From NCBI GenBank assembly GCA_020248405.1, contig JADCHQ010000024.1, forward strand, positions 1 to 64,000: DNA of 64,000 bases, written 5' to 3'. The DNA comes from Rhodocyclaceae bacterium (GTDB taxonomy: Bacteria; Pseudomonadota; Gammaproteobacteria; Burkholderiales; Ga0077523). The position numbers and the translations under genes were made by a program. Of the stretch, positions 5,777 to 15,244 are shown piece after piece. Below the pieces are notes generated by a model that worked only from the letters and a program-made list of their open reading frames with translations, was not told the DNA's origin and did no database searches. Positions within the stretch are counted from its first letter, which is position 1. Every line of letters starts with the position of its first letter.

Positions 5777-6549
5777 GGCCGTTGCGGATCCTGAAAGCCG
5801 CCGCGGCGGTAGGTGAGCACCAGGGTGTCGCGGTGCCCGCCGGGGGCATCGGGCTGGATGGGGGTGGTTTCGTGGATCACCCGGGCGTCGTCCAGCAGCA
5901 CGGCGGTCCACGGCTCGCTCAGCACGAAGCGGATGCCGTGGGGGCCGCCAGCTTCGAAGATGCGCGTCTCGCCGCCGCGCACGGCATGGCGGTCCACCAG
6001 CACCACGGCCACGAAGTCCACGCCGTCGCGGTGCGCGCCTTCAGGGGTGGGGCGCCCCACGCCCGAGGCGGTGTCGATGCGGAACTGGTGCGCCTCGATG
6101 TACCAGCGCGGCGCGGGCCCTGCCGCGTTGAACAGGCGCCCTAGGCCGGCGAGCAGCGCAAGCCACGCCGGTTGCTGCGTGAGTGCGGCCTCCATGGGCT
6201 TGAACCAGCGCTCGATGCCGCCGTGCAGGGCGTTGTACGAGGTGGGTTGCCAGTGGGCGCGGTGCGGCACCTGGGCCACCGCGCCGGTATGCGTGTCGTG
6301 CACGAAGCTCGAGTGGCGGCGGAAACGGTAGGCGCCGCCGTCGCGCAGGAAGGTGTCGGGCGGCAGGGCGTGCCAGTGATCCGGCCACGACTGCAGCGTG
6401 GGCAGTTCCACGCTGGCCACGTGGGCGAACTGGGCGGGTGGCAGCACGACGAAGCCCTGCTCGCGCAGGGCCAGGGCGGGCGAGGCAGAGTGCATGGCCC
6501 AGCGGGGAGCGGCGGACATGGTTCGGGGCGAAAATCGGAAGGCGTGCAT
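5773..6549 (-). CDS. 2OG-Fe(II) dioxygenase family protein
   Basis: A 258-residue protein resembling the 2OG-Fe dioxygenase family that includes amino-acid hydroxylases such as isoleucine 4-hydroxylase. The C-terminal half carries the metal triad: His and Asp in 'EGAHRDGVDFVAVV', and a distal His in 'DDARVIHETTPI'. A following Arg in 'HRDTLVLTYR' could bind 2-oxoglutarate. The substrate is unknown; a free amino acid is plausible from the family. It is the first gene of a translationally coupled operon with DUF938 and chaC. Start codons at 6549, 6519 or 6495 are all possible; none has a strong ribosome-binding site. Confidence 0.85.
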   Translation of the reverse strand: MHAFRFSPRTMSAAPRWAMHSASPALALREQGFVVLPPAQFAHVASVELPTLQSWPDHWHALPPDTFLRDGGAYRFRRHSSFVHDTHTGAVAQVPHRAHWQPTSYNALHGGIERWFKPMEAALTQQPAWLALLAGLGRLFNAAGPAPRWYIEAHQFRIDTASGVGRPTPEGAHRDGVDFVAVVLVDRHAVRGGETRIFEAGGPHGIRFVLSEPWTAVLLDDARVIHETTPIQPDAPGGHRDTLVLTYRRGGFQDPQRP

Positions 6550-6621
6550 GATGCCATTGCGCCAGGCAGGCGGCGCACTCCCCGCGTTAGCATGGGCAGC
6601 GTTCAGGCAGAGACAAGTTCC

Positions 6622-8352
6622 ATGAAAACCACCCTATCGAAACTCCCCGGCCTCGCCGCGCTGTTGCTGGCCATGCCCGCCGCCGCCCTCCAGCCCGGCC
6701 AGCGCGTGGACGATTTCCGGCTGCTCGACCATCGCGGCGATTCGCGCGCGCTCTACTACCACGCCGACGCGCCCGCGGTGGTGATCATGGTGCAGGGCAA
6801 CGGCTGCCCGGTGGTGCGCCAGGCGCTGCCAGCGCTGGCCGAGCTGCGCGGCCGTTTTGGCCCGCGCGGTGTGGAGTTCCTGCTGCTCAATGCCCAAGAC
6901 GACCGGGAGGCCGTGGCCCGCGAGGCGGCCGAGTTCGGCATCCACCTGCCCGTGCTGCTCGACCCCGTCCAACTGGTGGCCTCGTCCCTGGGCGTCACCC
7001 GCACCGCCGAGGTGTTCGTGGTGGACCCGCGCACCCGCACCCTGGCCTATCGCGGCCCCGTGGACAACCGGCTGGCCTACGGCGCCCAGAAGCCCGCCGC
7101 CACGCGCCACTACCTGGCCGACGCGCTCGAAGCGCTGCTGGCCGGCCGCCAGCCCGCGATCACCCAGGTGGAGCCGGTGGGCTGCCTGGTGGACATGCAA
7201 AAGCCCGCGCCAGCCTCCTATGCCCGCGAGGTGGCGCCGCTGCTGGCGGAGAAGTGCTCCGGGTGCCACCGCCCGGGCGGCATCGGCCCCTGGGCCATGA
7301 CCGGCTACGAGCGGGTGCGTGGCTTCGCGCCCATGATCCGCGAGGTGCTGCGTACCGGCCGCATGCCACCGTGGCACGCCGACCCCCACTTTTGGTCCTT
7401 CGAGGGCGACCGTTCCCTCACCGACGCCCAGCGCGCGCTGCTGGTGCGCTGGGTGGAGGCGGGCGCGCCGCGCGGCGACGGGCCTGATCCGCTGCTGGCC
7501 GTCACCCCCGTGACCCAGGACTGGGCCCTGGGAAAACCCGACCTGGTGGTGGAAGTGCCGGCCTTCGATGTGCCCGCCACCGGGGTGGTGGACTACCGCT
7601 ACCCCCGCGCCGCCAACCCGCTCGATCGCGATGTGTGGGTGCGCGCCATCGAGATCCATCCGGGCGATCGCAGCGTGGTGCACCATGTGCTGGCGGGCAT
7701 CGACGACCCGCAAACGCGCGGCCGCGACTTCGTGGAGCAACTGGCCGCCCTGGGCGGCTACTCGCCCGGCCGCAATCCGCTGCCCTATCCCGACGGCGCG
7801 GGCGTGCTGCTGCGCAAGGGGGCGGGCCTGCGTTTCCAGATGCACTACACGCCCACCGGCAAGGCGGTGCGCGATGTGACGCGCATCGGGCTGTACTTCC
7901 ACGACGGCCCGCCAGCCCACGAACTGCGGCTCAAGTTCCTGCGCACCCATGACCTGCGCATTCCGCCCCATGCCGCCGACCACGCCGTGACCGTGAGCCA
8001 CGTGTTCGAGCGCGACATCGTGCTCTACAGCCTCATGCCCCACGCCCACCTGCGCGGCAAGGCGGCGCGCTTCACCGCCACCTTCCCCGACGGGCGCGAG
8101 GAGGTGCTGCTGTCCGTGCCCAATTACGACTTCGCCTGGCAGAGCGTTTACCAGTTGCGCGAGCCGCGTGTGCTGCCCGCCGGCACCCGGGTGGACTTCC
8201 TCATGCGCTGGGACAACTCGGCCCGCAACCCTGCCAACCCCGACCCGGCCCGCAGCGTGCCCTGGGGCGACCAGACCTGGGACGAGATGAACGCCGGGTG
8301 GATCCGCTACCGCGAGCTGGCACCGGGCGAGTCGGCCCGCGCCGCCAACTGA
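6622..8352 (+). CDS. Redoxin - cytochrome c - copper monooxygenase-like fusion
   Basis: A 576-residue exported protein with three parts. After a signal peptide (about 1-22) comes a thioredoxin-like redoxin domain (about 25-185) with a single Cys in 'GNGCPVVRQ' rather than CxxC. Next is a c-type heme site 'CSGCH' (212-216). The C-terminal half (about 300-570) resembles the copper type II ascorbate-dependent (PHM-like) fold, with candidate copper ligands in 'VVHHVLAG', 'FQMHYTPTG' and 'MPHAHLRGK'. A role in periplasmic copper or thiol redox chemistry is inferred; the substrate is unknown. The ATG at 6622 begins the signal peptide; the open frame extends upstream but opposite the oxygenase gene. 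A TerB-like gene follows after 4 bases. Confidence 0.85.
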   Translation: MKTTLSKLPGLAALLLAMPAAALQPGQRVDDFRLLDHRGDSRALYYHADAPAVVIMVQGNGCPVVRQALPALAELRGRFGPRGVEFLLLNAQDDREAVAREAAEFGIHLPVLLDPVQLVASSLGVTRTAEVFVVDPRTRTLAYRGPVDNRLAYGAQKPAATRHYLADALEALLAGRQPAITQVEPVGCLVDMQKPAPASYAREVAPLLAEKCSGCHRPGGIGPWAMTGYERVRGFAPMIREVLRTGRMPPWHADPHFWSFEGDRSLTDAQRALLVRWVEAGAPRGDGPDPLLAVTPVTQDWALGKPDLVVEVPAFDVPATGVVDYRYPRAANPLDRDVWVRAIEIHPGDRSVVHHVLAGIDDPQTRGRDFVEQLAALGGYSPGRNPLPYPDGAGVLLRKGAGLRFQMHYTPTGKAVRDVTRIGLYFHDGPPAHELRLKFLRTHDLRIPPHAADHAVTVSHVFERDIVLYSLMPHAHLRGKAARFTATFPDGREEVLLSVPNYDFAWQSVYQLREPRVLPAGTRVDFLMRWDNSARNPANPDPARSVPWGDQTWDEMNAGWIRYRELAPGESARAAN

Positions 8353-8356
8353 GCGG

Positions 8357-8824
8357 GTGCCTGAAATGCTCGCCGCGATCCGCGATTTCTTCGAGAAGAA
8401 CCTGGCCGGCCCCACTGACCCGGCTCACTCGGAACACGCCATTGCCCTGGCCACGGCGGCGCTGTTGCTCGAGGTGGTGCGCATGGACGGCGGCCTGGAG
8501 CCCCGTGAGCGTGACACGGTGCTGCGGGCGGTGCACGACAAGTTCGGCCTGGCGCCCGGCGAGGCCGACCAGCTGGTGGCCCTGGCCGAGGCCGAAGCAA
8601 AGCAGGCCACCGACTACTTCCAGTTCACTTCACTGCTGAATCGCCACTTCAGCGCTGAGCAGAGGGTGCGCGTGATCGAGCACATGTGGGCCGTGGCCTA
8701 CGCCGACGCCGAGCTGTCCGCCTGGGAGCAGCATCTGATCCGCAAGGTGGCCGACCTGCTGTACGTGTCCCACGGCGACTACGTGGCGGCAAAGATGCGG
8801 GCGAAGGCGGCGGGGCCTCCATGA
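8357..8824 (+). CDS. TerB-like (tellurite resistance family) protein
   Basis: A 155-residue all-helical cytoplasmic protein of the TerB-like family. It has the acidic metal-binding style repeats 'VVRMDGGLEPRERDTVL' and 'VAYADAELSAWEQHLIRKVA' (the DG/DAExSxxE pattern). Function of the family is not settled; tellurite resistance applies only to some members. It starts with GTG at 8357, 4 bases after the fusion gene, so it is probably co-transcribed. An in-frame ATG is three codons downstream. Confidence 0.85.
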   Translation: MPEMLAAIRDFFEKNLAGPTDPAHSEHAIALATAALLLEVVRMDGGLEPRERDTVLRAVHDKFGLAPGEADQLVALAEAEAKQATDYFQFTSLLNRHFSAEQRVRVIEHMWAVAYADAELSAWEQHLIRKVADLLYVSHGDYVAAKMRAKAAGPP

Positions 8825-8861
8825 GGCGAGAAAGGCGGCAAGCGGTTCAATTCGCCCCGAG

Positions 8862-9860
8862 CTAGAAAAGCGTGCTCGCACGCCGCGCAGCCGCGACACG
8901 CAGTCCCGCGCCCGCCAGGAGCAGGACGATGAAGAGGTAGTAGGCGAGAACCGGATGGTCGGTCTGCTTCCGGCCCGCACTGTCGACCAGGCAGAGAATG
9001 AAGACCGCCCAGACGAACCACGCGCCAGTGGTGTGCAGCCGCCGCCAGTGGGCTGGCTGCATCCGGCGCCGCAGCGCGCCGAGCGAGGTCACGGTGAGCG
9101 CCGCCACCAGCAGGAGCCCCGGGACGCCGATCAGAAAGTCCGCGTCGGTCACCATGGGTGGGCGCTGTGGCGAATACAGTACGAAGAGGCGCAGGATGCA
9201 GTAGACGTGCACTAGCATGCCAAGGCCGAACGTCACACCAAGGGCACGGCGATTGCGCAGCAGCCACGCGCTCCCCGCCGAGGGATACAGCCGGTTCAAT
9301 GGGCTGGCGATGAAGGTGAGAAAGAACCAGAAGAAAGACAGCCGCGCCGTCATTCGCAGGGCTAGTTGCGTCCCCTCGCGCCCGTCGCCGGCGATCGCGA
9401 GGATGGTCGCGGCGAGAACCACGCTCAGGGCCGTACCGGCAGCAATCAGCCCCAGTTCGGGGGATGGTTCTGCGGGTCTCCCGCGCCTGGCCACAAGTGC
9501 GATCTCCACCGCGAGCCCCGCCCCCAGCAGGGCCGTGGCCATCACGTCCGCGGCAACGACCCTCGCGATGGCATCGTTGTAGCCGCCCTTCAGCAGGGCA
9601 ACGGCGACGAAGCCGGCCGAACTGATCAGCCCGGCGGCGAAGGCCGCAAACCGCAGCGGCGGAGACGCGATCGCGCGCAGCATCATCGCGCCAAGGACGC
9701 CAAAGAGCAGGGCGCGATGCTGCAGAAGGATCGCCGTGTCCGGCTCAGACACTTCCATGCCGTAGAGGCGCATCAGGGGCTGTGTCCCGAGAACGCCTGC
9801 GACTGGCAGGAGGTGGATCAATCCCGCGACGAAGAGGGCCACGCCTGGCACGTGCTTCAT
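8862..9860 (-). CDS. Multi-pass membrane protein with ferric-reductase-like C-terminal half
   Basis: A 332-residue integral membrane protein with eight or more hydrophobic helices. The first about 130 residues form a small four-helix membrane domain that begins 'GVALFVAGLIHLLPVAGVLG'. The second half ('RMTARLSFFWFFLTFIASPL', then 'RNRRALGVTFGLGMLVHVYC' and 'WRRLHTTGAWFVWAVF') resembles the heme-binding ferric reductase/MsrQ transmembrane core, with histidines suitable for b-heme. It may move electrons across the membrane, but the partner is unknown. The two halves look like a fusion. The gene is convergent with the TerB-like gene. Confidence 0.75.
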   Translation of the reverse strand: MKHVPGVALFVAGLIHLLPVAGVLGTQPLMRLYGMEVSEPDTAILLQHRALLFGVLGAMMLRAIASPPLRFAAFAAGLISSAGFVAVALLKGGYNDAIARVVAADVMATALLGAGLAVEIALVARRGRPAEPSPELGLIAAGTALSVVLAATILAIAGDGREGTQLALRMTARLSFFWFFLTFIASPLNRLYPSAGSAWLLRNRRALGVTFGLGMLVHVYCILRLFVLYSPQRPPMVTDADFLIGVPGLLLVAALTVTSLGALRRRMQPAHWRRLHTTGAWFVWAVFILCLVDSAGRKQTDHPVLAYYLFIVLLLAGAGLRVAAARRASTLF

Positions 9861-9984
9861 GTGAGAGCCTCCGGCAACCCGTGTTCAGGGTGACCCCGCG
9901 GGCGCGGGAACGGACGATGCTGGCAGTGGTGCGTCCGCGGCGGCGCGGTCCTGGTCGTGGCCGGCCCGGAGGGTGCACGGGATT

Positions 9985-10344
9985 TCATGCCGCCCGGTAC
10001 ATCATCAGCGCGACCACTGCCTCGAGGAGCAGGTAGCGCATCGGCCACTTGTCCAGGGTTCTGTCGATCACCGTCGAGAGCACCCGGCCTGCTGCCATTC
10101 CCCCGAGGGCGCAGGCCACCGCGATGAGAATGCCGGCCCGCAGCGTCTCGCTGCCAATCGCGACGAGCAGCGCCACGGACATCATGAGGCCGAAGCCACC
10201 ATAGACCGCACGAACCTCGTTGCGGCCGGCCGAGTCAAGCGCAAGAATCCCGAACTGGGCTGTTACCAGAGTTGGCTTTATGAGAGCGCCGATTCCCATG
10301 ACGGCAAAACCAAACGCAGCGATGTAGACCGGAAAGTCTTTCAT
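9985..10344 (-). CDS. DUF4345-like small membrane protein
   Basis: A 119-residue protein with four hydrophobic helices and short loops ('AAFGFAVMGIGALIKP', 'YGGFGLMMSVALLVAIG', 'GILIAVACALGGMAAG', 'YLLLEAVVALMMYRAA'), resembling the DUF4345 family of unknown function. The ATG at 10344 has an AGAGG ribosome-binding site 6 bases upstream, so it is preferred over an upstream in-frame start at 10380 that would overlap the divergent regulator. The divergent AraC-type gene next door is its likely regulator. Confidence 0.75.
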   Translation of the reverse strand: MKDFPVYIAAFGFAVMGIGALIKPTLVTAQFGILALDSAGRNEVRAVYGGFGLMMSVALLVAIGSETLRAGILIAVACALGGMAAGRVLSTVIDRTLDKWPMRYLLLEAVVALMMYRAA

Positions 10345-10378
10345 GGAACCTCTCGAAAAGGGCCTTGACGGATCGATC

Positions 10379-11215
10379 ATGACGCAGCCCTCGCAGCCGC
10401 GCTTTCAGGAATCGCCTGTCGTTCCACGAGTCTGCGTAGGGTCGGCGCGAGCCATGTACATCGGCCCTGGGCTTGACCTGGAGCCTCACAAGACCGTGGC
10501 CACGACCATCGCCGTGGCTTTCGACGATCCCTTCGCGGTCCGGGTCTGGGTGCCCGGCGAGGGATGGTCCGGATGGCGGGCCACTCCCGTTGCCCTCATC
10601 CCGTCAGAAGCGCTGCACCAGCTGAGGGGCGCCGGACTGGCGGCATTCCTGTTTCTGGACCCGCTGCAGGACCACTGCAGCGTCTTGACCGATGTCGAAC
10701 TGGCGCGTGGCCGGGCGCGCGTCATGGAGGTGGGATGCGGCCTCGCAATGGACGAGGCATTTGCCGCGTTCGGCCTTGAGACCAACCCCCCTGCTGACGC
10801 GCGCATCGCCAGGGTGGTGCTGGAGATAGAGCGCCGGCCCGACGCGTTCGCGAGGATCGACGACGCTGCAGCGCTGGCGTGTTTGTCGGTTTCGCGGTTC
10901 AGGGCCAGATTCAGTGCGGAAGTGGGTGTGCCCTTTCGCCGCTACCGCCTATGGCGTCGAATGGCGGCGGCCATGCGCGCTGTTTCCGAAGGCGGCAACT
11001 TGACGGCTGCAGCCTTCGAGGCAGGATTTGCGAGCCCCGCGCATCTGAGCACTGCCTTCAAGCGCATGTTCGGGCTGTCCGCCAAACAGCTTCTTGCGCT
11101 CGGAGCCATTATCGAGGCCCGGGAGGACGGTGTGCTGCCATCGGCTTCCGCCGAGGGCGGCGATGACGCGCCACCCTCGCTCGCTTCTTGTCAGGCAGGC
11201 TCTTTTCCCTCCTGA
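10379..11215 (+). CDS. AraC-family transcriptional regulator
   Basis: A 278-residue DNA-binding regulator. The N-terminal about 150 residues form a putative sensor domain of unrecognised type. The C-terminal about 100 residues contain two helix-turn-helix motifs of the AraC type: 'ALACLSVSRFRARFSAEVGV' and 'NLTAAAFEAGFASPAHLSTA' followed by 'FKRMFGLSAKQL'. It is divergent from the DUF4345-like membrane gene with overlapping start regions and may control it. An upstream ATG at 10343 is in frame and has a GGAAAG stretch before it, but would overlap the start of the divergent gene by 2 bases. Confidence 0.85.
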   Translation: MTQPSQPRFQESPVVPRVCVGSARAMYIGPGLDLEPHKTVATTIAVAFDDPFAVRVWVPGEGWSGWRATPVALIPSEALHQLRGAGLAAFLFLDPLQDHCSVLTDVELARGRARVMEVGCGLAMDEAFAAFGLETNPPADARIARVVLEIERRPDAFARIDDAAALACLSVSRFRARFSAEVGVPFRRYRLWRRMAAAMRAVSEGGNLTAAAFEAGFASPAHLSTAFKRMFGLSAKQLLALGAIIEAREDGVLPSASAEGGDDAPPSLASCQAGSFPS

Positions 11216-11302
11216 CTGTGAAGCGGCTTCCGGCAGCAGCCTCCCGGCAACGTGGCCGGGGTCTGGCGGAACGCCTGGCGAGCCGGTTGCCCCTGGCCTT
11301 GC

Positions 11303-11662
11303 TCAGCCTTCCCCGCTGCCACTCCGTCCGCGGGCTGGCGCCCGGGCGGAGGATCCCCCCGCAGCCTTGCGGGTGACGCCCGCGGGTACTGCTGGCCGGC
11401 CGATGCTGGACGCCACTTCGGCCTCCGCCGCCAGCCAGTCCTCGATCTCAGCACCGGGCAGGAAGCCGCGTCGCTCGGCGCGGAAGTAAGCCGCCTCCGC
11501 CACCATGGCGCGGAAGTGCTCGGGTGCGGGCGCGGCCGGCCGGCGCCGGTGCGGGGCGGACTTTGCAGCCGCGGGCACTGGGGATTCCGGCGCTGGCGCA
11601 GGGGTCCGCCGGGTGCGGCGCGCCGGGGCCGCGGGCATGGTGTCCTGGATGTCTCTGGTCAT
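11303..11662 (-). CDS. DUF2934-containing small protein
   Basis: A 119-residue protein. The first about 50 residues are Pro/Ala/Arg-rich and probably disordered. The middle carries a DUF2934 motif ('MVAEAAYFRAERRGFLPG' then 'EIEDWLAAEAEV'), a short helical domain of unknown role common in proteobacteria. A basic, low-complexity tail follows. The ATG at 11662 has a GGGAG ribosome-binding site 9 bases upstream. It stands alone downstream of icmF on the same strand, with about 137 bases between them. Confidence 0.8.
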   Translation of the reverse strand: MTRDIQDTMPAAPARRTRRTPAPAPESPVPAAAKSAPHRRRPAAPAPEHFRAMVAEAAYFRAERRGFLPGAEIEDWLAAEAEVASSIGRPAVPAGVTRKAAGGSSARAPARGRSGSGEG

Positions 11663-11762
11663 GGCAGGCACTCCCTTGGGTGGATGAAGCGGCGCCCAGG
11701 ATGGCATGCCGCTGTTGCAGCCATTGGAGCCGAAGGTGCGGGCGGGGTTTCCGGCAAGGGCG

Positions 11763-11784
11763 GCCGGAGGGGCTGCCCTCCGGC
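11763..11784 (-). terminator. Candidate hairpin after icmF
   Basis: A perfect 9-bp stem (GCCGGAGGG / CCCTCCGGC) with a 4-base loop, 15 bases beyond the icmF stop codon. There is no T-run after it on the minus strand, so intrinsic termination is uncertain; it may instead protect the 3' end. Confidence 0.4.
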
Positions 11785-11799
11785 GCGCCCGCCCGGGCG

Positions 11800-14700
11800 C
11801 TACATGCTGCGCCGGTACTGCCCCCCCACCTCGAACAGCGCGTTGGTGATCTGCCCCAGCGAGCAGCAGCGCACGGCGTCCATGAGCACGGCGAACACGT
11901 TTTCGTTGCGGATCACCGCCTGGCGCAGCCGGTCCAGCACCGGCCCGCTCTCGGCGGCGTGGGTGGCGTGGAAGCCCGACAGGCGCGTGAGCTGGCTCTG
12001 CTTCTCGTCCTCGGTGGAGCGGGCAAGCTCCAGCGCCTGGGGCACCGGGTCGCCGTGCGGGTTGCGGAAGGTGTTCACGCCGATGATGGGGTACTCGCCG
12101 GAGTGCTTGAGCCACTCGTAGTGCAGCGACTCCTCCTGGATCTTGCCGCGCTGGTAGCCCGTTTCCATGGCGCCCAGCACGCCGCCGCGCTCGGAGATGC
12201 GCTCGAACTCCGCCAGCACCGCCTCTTCCACCAGCTCGGTGAGCTCGTCGATGATGAAGCTGCCCTGGTTGGGGTTTTCGTTCTTCGCCAGGCCCCACTC
12301 GCGGTTGATCACCAGCTGGATGGCCATGGCGCGGCGCACCGATTCTTCGGTGGGCGTGGTGATGGCCTCGTCGTAGGCGTTGGTGTGCAGGCTGTTGGCG
12401 TTGTCGTAGGTGGCGATCAGGGCCTGTAGGGTGGTGCGGATGTCGTTGAAGGCGATCTCCTGGGCGTGCAGGCTGCGGCCCGAGGTCTGGCAGTGGTACT
12501 TGAGCTTCTGCGAGCGCTCGTTGGCGCCGTACTTCTCCTTCATGGCCACGGCCCAGATGCGCCGCGCCACGCGGCCCAGCACGGTGTATTCCGGGTCCAT
12601 GCCGTTGGAGAAGAAGAACGACAGGTTCGGCGCGAACTGGTCGATGTGCATGCCGCGCGCCAGGTAGGCTTCCACGAAGGTGAAGCCGTTGGACAGGGTG
12701 AAGGCGAGCTGGCTGATGGGGTTGGCCCCCGCCTCGGCGATGTGATAGCCGCTGATGGACACGGAGTAGAAGTTGCGCACGTCGTGGGTGACGAAATACT
12801 CCTGGATGTCGCCCATCACCTTGAGGCTGAACTCGGTGGAGAAGATGCAGGTGTTCTGGCCCTGGTCTTCCTTGAGGATGTCGGCCTGCACCGTGCCGCG
12901 CACCGAAGACAGCGTCCACGCGCGGATCTTGTCGAACTCGTCGTCGGTGGGGTCGCGGCCGTTGTCGGCGCGGAACTTGTCGGCCTGCTGGTCGATGGCG
13001 GTGTTGAGGAACATGGCCAGGATGGTGGGCGCCGGGCCGTTGATGGTCATGGACACCGAGGTGTTGGGCGCGCACAGGTCGAAGCCCGAGTAGAGCACCT
13101 TCATGTCCTCGAGCGTGGCGATGCTCACGCCCGAGTTGCCCACCTTGCCGTAGATGTCGGGGCGCAGGTCGGGGTCGTTACCGTACAGGGTGACCGAGTC
13201 GAAGGCCGTGGACAGGCGCTTGGCCGGCATGCCCTCCGAGACCATCTTGAAGCGGCGGTTGGTGCGGAAGGCATCGCCCTCGCCCGCGAACATGCGGGTG
13301 GGGTCTTCGTTCTCGCGCTTGAAGGCGAACACGCCGCCCGTGTAGGGATAGGAGCCCGGCACGTTTTCGAGCATCAGCCACTTGAGCCGCTCGCCGTCGT
13401 CCTCAAAGGCCGGCAGGGCCACCTTGCGGATGCGGCTGCCCGACAGCGAGGTGTGGGTGAGCTTGGTGCGCACTTCCTTGTCGCGGATGCGCACCACGTA
13501 CTCGTCGCCCGAGTAGGCCTTCTGCAGGTCATCCCACTGGGCCAGCAGCTTCTTCGCGTGGGCGTCGAGCTTCGCCTCGCGGGCGTCGATCAGGGCGGTG
13601 AGGCTGGCGCTGTCCTCGCTGCACTCGGCGGCGAGCATGCGGCGCGCCTCGGCCAGTTGCTGGCGCTCGCGGGCGATGCGCGCCTGGGCGCGGGCGTGCT
13701 TCTTGTAGCCGCGCACCGTGTCGGCGATCTCGGACAGGTAGCGGGCGCGCGCCGGCGGGACGATGGGCGTCTGGTTGGTGGAGTGGCGCGTGGCGGCCAG
13801 GGGCAGCCGGCCCTTGCCGAGCTTCAGGCCCATGTCGCCGAGCCGGCTGGCGATGCCCTGGTAGAGGGCCGTGACGCCGTCGTCGTTGAAGCGCGCGGCC
13901 ATGGTGCCGAACACCGGCATCTCCTCGGGCCGCTTGGAGAAGTCGTTGCGGTTGCGCTGCACCTGCTTGGCCACGTCGCGCAGGGCGTCCAGCGCCCCCT
14001 TGCGGTCGAACTTGTTGATGGCCACGAAGTCGGCGAAGTCGAGCATGTCGATCTTCTCGAGCTGGCTGGCCGCGCCGTACTCGGGGGTCATCACGTACAG
14101 GCTCAGGTCCACGTGCGCGACGATGGCCGCGTCGCCCTGGCCGATGCCGGAGGTCTCCACGATCACCACGTCGAAGCCGGCGGCCTTGCAGGCGGCCACC
14201 GCGTCCGGCAACGCCTGGCTGATTTCGCTGCCAGCCTCGCGGGTGGCGAGCGAGCGCATGTACACCCGCGGTCCCTTGGCCCAGGGGCCGATGGCGTTCA
14301 TGCGGATACGGTCGCCCAGCAGCGCGCCGCCGGACTTGCGGCGCGAGGGGTCGATGGACAACACGGCGATGGACAGGGCGTCGTCCTGGTCCAGGCGCAG
14401 GCGGCGGATCAGCTCGTCGGTGAGCGAGCTCTTGCCCGCGCCGCCCGTGCCCGTGACGCCGAGCACCGGGGCCTTTGACGCGCGGGCGCGCTCGAGAATC
14501 GCTTCGCGCAGGGCGGGGTCGGCCTTGCCCGCTTCGAGGGCGGTGATCAGGCGCGACAGGGCCCGCCAGCGGCGCTCGGTATCGCCATCTTCAAGGGCCG
14601 ACAGGGCCTTCGGCGCGGCCGCGGCGAGGTCCTCGTCGCACAGCTTCACCATCTCGGCGATCATGCCCTGCAGGCCCAGGCGCTGGCCGTCCTCGGGCGA

Positions 14701-15084
14701 GTAGATGCGTGTCACGCCGTAGGCATGCAGCTCGGCGATCTCCGGGGCTACGATCACGCCGCCGCCGCCGCCGAACACGCGGATGTTCTCGCCGCCGCGG
14801 CTGCGCAACAGGTCCACCATGTACTTGAAGAACTCCACGTGGCCGCCCTGGTAGGAGCTCACCGCGATGCCCTGCACGTCCTCCTGCAGGGCGGCGGTGA
14901 CGATCTCGTCCACCGAGCGGTTGTGGCCCAGGTGGATCACCTCCGCGCCCAGCGACTGCAGGATGCGCCGCATGATGTTGATGGAGGCATCGTGGCCGTC
15001 GAAAAGACTTGCTGCCGTGACAAAGCGCACCTTGTGGGTGGCCTGGTACGGCTGGTCCTGCTTCTGGACGCTGAGGTCGGTCAT
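11800..15084 (-). CDS. icmF: Fused isobutyryl-CoA mutase with G-protein chaperone (IcmF)
   Basis: A 1094-residue adenosylcobalamin enzyme that interconverts isobutyryl-CoA and n-butyryl-CoA (some homologues prefer pivalyl- or isovaleryl-CoA). Domain order is that of IcmF. A B12-binding domain (about 18-150) has 'FDGHDASIN' with the cobalt-ligand His31. A MeaB-like GTPase chaperone (about 195-420) has Walker A '[12 protein letters not shown]' at 209-220. The large mutase barrel follows (about 560-1094). The ATG at 15084 has AGGA about 7 bases upstream; the frame runs 15 codons further without a better start. The predicted promoter overlaps a LiuR-type operator at 15178-15193. The divergent neighbour is a cobalamin-binding-protein-like gene. 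Confidence 0.93.
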   Translation of the reverse strand: MTDLSVQKQDQPYQATHKVRFVTAASLFDGHDASINIMRRILQSLGAEVIHLGHNRSVDEIVTAALQEDVQGIAVSSYQGGHVEFFKYMVDLLRSRGGENIRVFGGGGGVIVAPEIAELHAYGVTRIYSPEDGQRLGLQGMIAEMVKLCDEDLAAAAPKALSALEDGDTERRWRALSRLITALEAGKADPALREAILERARASKAPVLGVTGTGGAGKSSLTDELIRRLRLDQDDALSIAVLSIDPSRRKSGGALLGDRIRMNAIGPWAKGPRVYMRSLATREAGSEISQALPDAVAACKAAGFDVVIVETSGIGQGDAAIVAHVDLSLYVMTPEYGAASQLEKIDMLDFADFVAINKFDRKGALDALRDVAKQVQRNRNDFSKRPEEMPVFGTMAARFNDDGVTALYQGIASRLGDMGLKLGKGRLPLAATRHSTNQTPIVPPARARYLSEIADTVRGYKKHARAQARIARERQQLAEARRMLAAECSEDSASLTALIDAREAKLDAHAKKLLAQWDDLQKAYSGDEYVVRIRDKEVRTKLTHTSLSGSRIRKVALPAFEDDGERLKWLMLENVPGSYPYTGGVFAFKRENEDPTRMFAGEGDAFRTNRRFKMVSEGMPAKRLSTAFDSVTLYGNDPDLRPDIYGKVGNSGVSIATLEDMKVLYSGFDLCAPNTSVSMTINGPAPTILAMFLNTAIDQQADKFRADNGRDPTDDEFDKIRAWTLSSVRGTVQADILKEDQGQNTCIFSTEFSLKVMGDIQEYFVTHDVRNFYSVSISGYHIAEAGANPISQLAFTLSNGFTFVEAYLARGMHIDQFAPNLSFFFSNGMDPEYTVLGRVARRIWAVAMKEKYGANERSQKLKYHCQTSGRSLHAQEIAFNDIRTTLQALIATYDNANSLHTNAYDEAITTPTEESVRRAMAIQLVINREWGLAKNENPNQGSFIIDELTELVEEAVLAEFERISERGGVLGAMETGYQRGKIQEESLHYEWLKHSGEYPIIGVNTFRNPHGDPVPQALELARSTEDEKQSQLTRLSGFHATHAAESGPVLDRLRQAVIRNENVFAVLMDAVRCCSLGQITNALFEVGGQYRRSM

Positions 15085-15158
15085 GGCATTCCTCGGTAAG
15101 GGTCGACCGGTGGCACGGCGGCGGCCCACGTGACTGATGCACCGCCGAAAGGGGCGGC

Positions 15159-15187
15159 ATTATGGCACCCGCTGACGTTGACGTAAA
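15159..15187 (-). promoter_or_regulatory. Predicted icmF promoter
   Basis: On the minus strand TTTACG (15187-15182) and CATAAT (15164-15159) are separated by 17 bases, a plausible sigma-70 promoter for icmF about 75 bases before its ATG. The -35 box lies inside the LiuR-type palindrome. Confidence 0.55.
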
Positions 15188-15193
15188 CGTCAA
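15178..15193. promoter_or_regulatory. LiuR-type operator between icmF and the cobalamin-binding-like gene
   Basis: The 16-bp near-palindrome TTGACGTAAACGTCAA has arms TTGACGT/ACGTCAA. It matches the style of LiuR sites and the second copy at 21208-21223 (13 of 16 bases identical). Its position over the predicted -35 box of icmF suggests repression. Confidence 0.72.
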
Positions 15194-15244
15194 TAGGCGG
15201 TCTCCCGGCAAGCCGTTATGATGCAGCCTGGAGGAAACAAGGCG

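Noticed and set aside
12466..14478. A 670-codon plus-strand frame opposite icmF
   Set aside because: Val/Gly/Arg/His-rich antisense text without motifs; icmF on the other strand is unambiguous.
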